A stretch of DNA of 64,000 bases, taken from assembly GCA_008692225.1 (NCBI GenBank), contig VICG01000009.1, positions 1,798,001 to 1,862,000 of the forward strand, written 5' to 3'. Below the pieces are notes generated by a model. It saw nothing but the letters and a program-made list of their open reading frames with translations, searched no databases and was not told the origin of the DNA. Shown here piece by piece: positions 62,072 through 64,000 of the stretch (position 1 is its first letter; each line of letters begins with the position of its first letter). A program made the translations under genes and the position numbers. The DNA comes from Monilinia fructicola (lineage: Eukaryota; Ascomycota; Leotiomycetes; Helotiales; Sclerotiniaceae).

Positions 62072-64000
62072 TTAGTCTCTGATATAAACCGGAATGCCAT
62101 AAACACAGACCGCGGCCGCATTTAGATACTTTAATTTACAAGCCCCCTTCGCCTTAGCCACTGCCTCAATCAGTGACATCTTCCCGTCTCCCTCGCCATT
62201 CTTCTCCTCGTCCTCCCCCATCTTATCCTTCTTGCCTCTTCCCCTACCCTTTCCACTCCCCTCCTTCTTCTCCTTCCCTTCTTCTCCATTCTTCCCCAAC
62301 AAACCCCATCCCTCCAACATCTTCCCCGCGAACCGATCAATATCCCTATCCGTAACGTCCCACAGTGTCGCCACCAACGCCGCACTTCCTGCATGCATAT
62401 AATGCACCGGTTGTCCCCCCAACTCAAACTCCCCGTGATCCAAGAGTGCACCACTACTACAACCCATCAAAATAGCTACTGCACATTTCTCCATCTTCCT
62501 GATTTCCTTAGAACGAATAAATTGACCTCCACTTCCATGTCCAAAGTACAGGAACAAGTCTTTATTTTGTAATTCGTATTTCATTTCTTCTTCTGAGGGT
62601 GCACGGTTGACGATAGCGGTCCAGGAAGGCAGTGCTTCGAGAGGGGCTTGAAAAGTGGTTTGGGTACTTTTCAGGTCGCCTTCAGGGTTCAGGATGTAAG
62701 CGCCATTGTTGCGGTCGATATAATGCCCTTCTAGACCCTCGCTTGGTGTTTTATGTTGTTTGGAAATACGATCTCTAAGACATCCGAGTGAGGGTAGACG
62801 AGAGACTGCTAGGCCATCCATACAAGGTAATGACTCCCATGGGAATATGTGAAGGGCTTTGTCTAAGATTAAGATAGTATGCTTTCCTTCTTCGTTCTGA
62901 ACGGAGCTACGAGCAGCTTCGTGGTAACAACGAAGTGCATCATTAATTTCAATGACAATCGAATCAAAATCAATCTCCGCGTAAGCATTCAATTCCCCAT
63001 GGAATTGAAGAACATCAACCACAAAATATAGAAGGTCGGTCAGCTGCTCCGAAAAGTCACAATCATCTGCTGATGCATCACCAAGACCAACAAATAACTC
63101 GAGAATCCTGCTGTCCAATGTAACGCGAGGTCCAGAATTTCGCTTACTCTTCCTACGAGAAGGAAGGTGTTTATCGAGCACATTCTCGAAGGATTTCTGG
63201 AAACGAGCGAGCAAGTCTGACTTTCTGCTGTATTGAGAAAAAATTCCAGCAAAACCTCCTAACCATACCTTCTCAATATTCTCTAGTAGGCCTTTGAGAC
63301 GAGAATCCAATTCTTCGCGTTCTGCCCACCAAGCAAGTTTGGCATCGCGGCCTGTCCTGCTAGGTCCACTTTGTGAGTTAGCTTTCGCAGAATCAATAAT
63401 ATCCAAGAGCTCGCATTTTCCTTGTTCAAATCCAAAGACTTCTTCATCTGCATCCATGGAATTGTTTCGCCCCAAAGGTAAACGAAGTACAAACGGGCTA
63501 TGGCCAGCTTGCAACTTTGTAATGGAAAGTTCTTGACGATTCTCGCTTAGAGATATTGACAGGGCGGTCCAGGTCTTGGGTAGAATATCTATGTATTCTT
63601 TCTGGAATTTTGGGATGTCGCAGAATGACAATGAAGCCCCAAGACTCGATCGCCTTGACATAGACCCACAATCCGGCCAACGAAGATCATCAAGTTCTGG
63701 AATACAAGTCTCCTGTAAAATAACTTTACGTTCTCTGCGGAATGCAAGGGTTCGCGCAGAATCAATAGAGCAACTTGCAAGACCAGGTTGAGATTTCCCT
63801 TTTATTGGCCCTGCAGCAGAGAGCAGAATAGATACATTATTCAGGAGAGATGTTATCTTGTGCATGACAGAGATTGGGGCAACTAGGAATGCAACTGGAT
63901 AAGTTTCAACCAAAATTTCTTGAGCGCGGTGCAACTTGTCAAAAAGACTATCTGGGCCTGGACTCTTTGCTCGGCGACCACTCCTCGACGCTTGAGTTTT
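62072..64000 (-). CDS. Separase (Esp1/Cut1/BimB), C-terminal part; 5' end beyond the window
   Basis: The frame is open from the right edge (64000) to the stop at 62072: 642 residues of a protein that is normally about 2,000. The peptidase C50 domain is complete. The catalytic histidine is in LFLYFGHGSGGQ (about 62527-62545) and the catalytic cysteine in AILMGCSSGALLDHGEFE (about 62450-62470). The conserved end is HYMHAGSAALVATLWDVTDRDIDRF, followed by a C-terminal AAAVCVYGIPVYIRD. Separase cleaves the cohesin subunit Scc1/Rad21 at anaphase onset and is held inactive by securin. Odd point: a charged Gly/Lys/Glu-rich insert of about 35 residues (KEKKEGSGKGRGRGKK...) lies between the catalytic core and the final conserved segment. 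No start codon is called because the reading frame runs off the window. Confidence 0.96.
   Translation of the reverse strand, partial: KTQASRSGRRAKSPGPDSLFDKLHRAQEILVETYPVAFLVAPISVMHKITSLLNNVSILLSAAGPIKGKSQPGLASCSIDSARTLAFRRERKVILQETCIPELDDLRWPDCGSMSRRSSLGASLSFCDIPKFQKEYIDILPKTWTALSISLSENRQELSITKLQAGHSPFVLRLPLGRNNSMDADEEVFGFEQGKCELLDIIDSAKANSQSGPSRTGRDAKLAWWAEREELDSRLKGLLENIEKVWLGGFAGIFSQYSRKSDLLARFQKSFENVLDKHLPSRRKSKRNSGPRVTLDSRILELFVGLGDASADDCDFSEQLTDLLYFVVDVLQFHGELNAYAEIDFDSIVIEINDALRCYHEAARSSVQNEEGKHTILILDKALHIFPWESLPCMDGLAVSRLPSLGCLRDRISKQHKTPSEGLEGHYIDRNNGAYILNPEGDLKSTQTTFQAPLEALPSWTAIVNRAPSEEEMKYELQNKDLFLYFGHGSGGQFIRSKEIRKMEKCAVAILMGCSSGALLDHGEFELGGQPVHYMHAGSAALVATLWDVTDRDIDRFAGKMLEGWGLLGKNGEEGKEKKEGSGKGRGRGKKDKMGEDEEKNGEGDGKMSLIEAVAKAKGACKLKYLNAAAVCVYGIPVYIRD

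Overview
The window is nuclear DNA of a filamentous ascomycete (Pezizomycotina). Genes carry short GT-AG introns, usually 45-120 bp. Recognisable fungal genes include the pH regulator PacC, an ING-type PHD protein, a DUF3602 protein, an Stm1-like protein, a bZIP factor, Atg27 and separase. A long terminal repeat (LTR) retrotransposon shows the C:G-to-T:A decay typical of repeat-induced point mutation (RIP). A leotiomycete (Botrytis/Sclerotinia relative) is my best guess, but that is inference from protein feel, not a search.

Layout. 0-5.2 kb: a thioredoxin-fold (AhpC/TSA-like) gene on +, then on - a six-exon SnoaL-like gene and pacC, whose upstream DNA holds a dense cluster of PacC sites. 5.7-12.3 kb: mostly non-coding and repeat-rich, with one unrecognised two-exon reading frame. 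12.3-24.2 kb: three minus-strand genes (ING/PHD protein, multi-pass membrane protein, C2H2 factor) separated by long spacers full of perfect microsatellites. 27.9-38.6 kb: an extremely AT-rich block. It contains a 9,045-bp Ty3/Gypsy element with 145-bp LTRs and a 5-bp target duplication, flanked by large (TTATA)n and (TTA)n arrays. 38.6-45 kb: repeat-rich and gene-free. 45-64 kb: DUF3602 gene (+), Stm1-like gene (-), bZIP gene (-), atg27 (+) and the 3' part of separase (-, running off the right edge).

The genes are a normal mix of transcription and chromatin regulators, stress and ribosome factors, autophagy and mitosis. There is no operon-like or secondary-metabolite cluster logic. Two themes stand out. 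First, non-coding DNA is loaded with perfect tandem repeats (units of 2 to 9 bp) and with two dispersed short words, ACCTAGGT and TACGGAGTA. Second, four otherwise well-preserved genes each contain small frame-breaking length changes, and all of these sit at short homopolymer or dinucleotide runs. Either the assembly has systematic errors at such runs or the genome has unstable short repeats.
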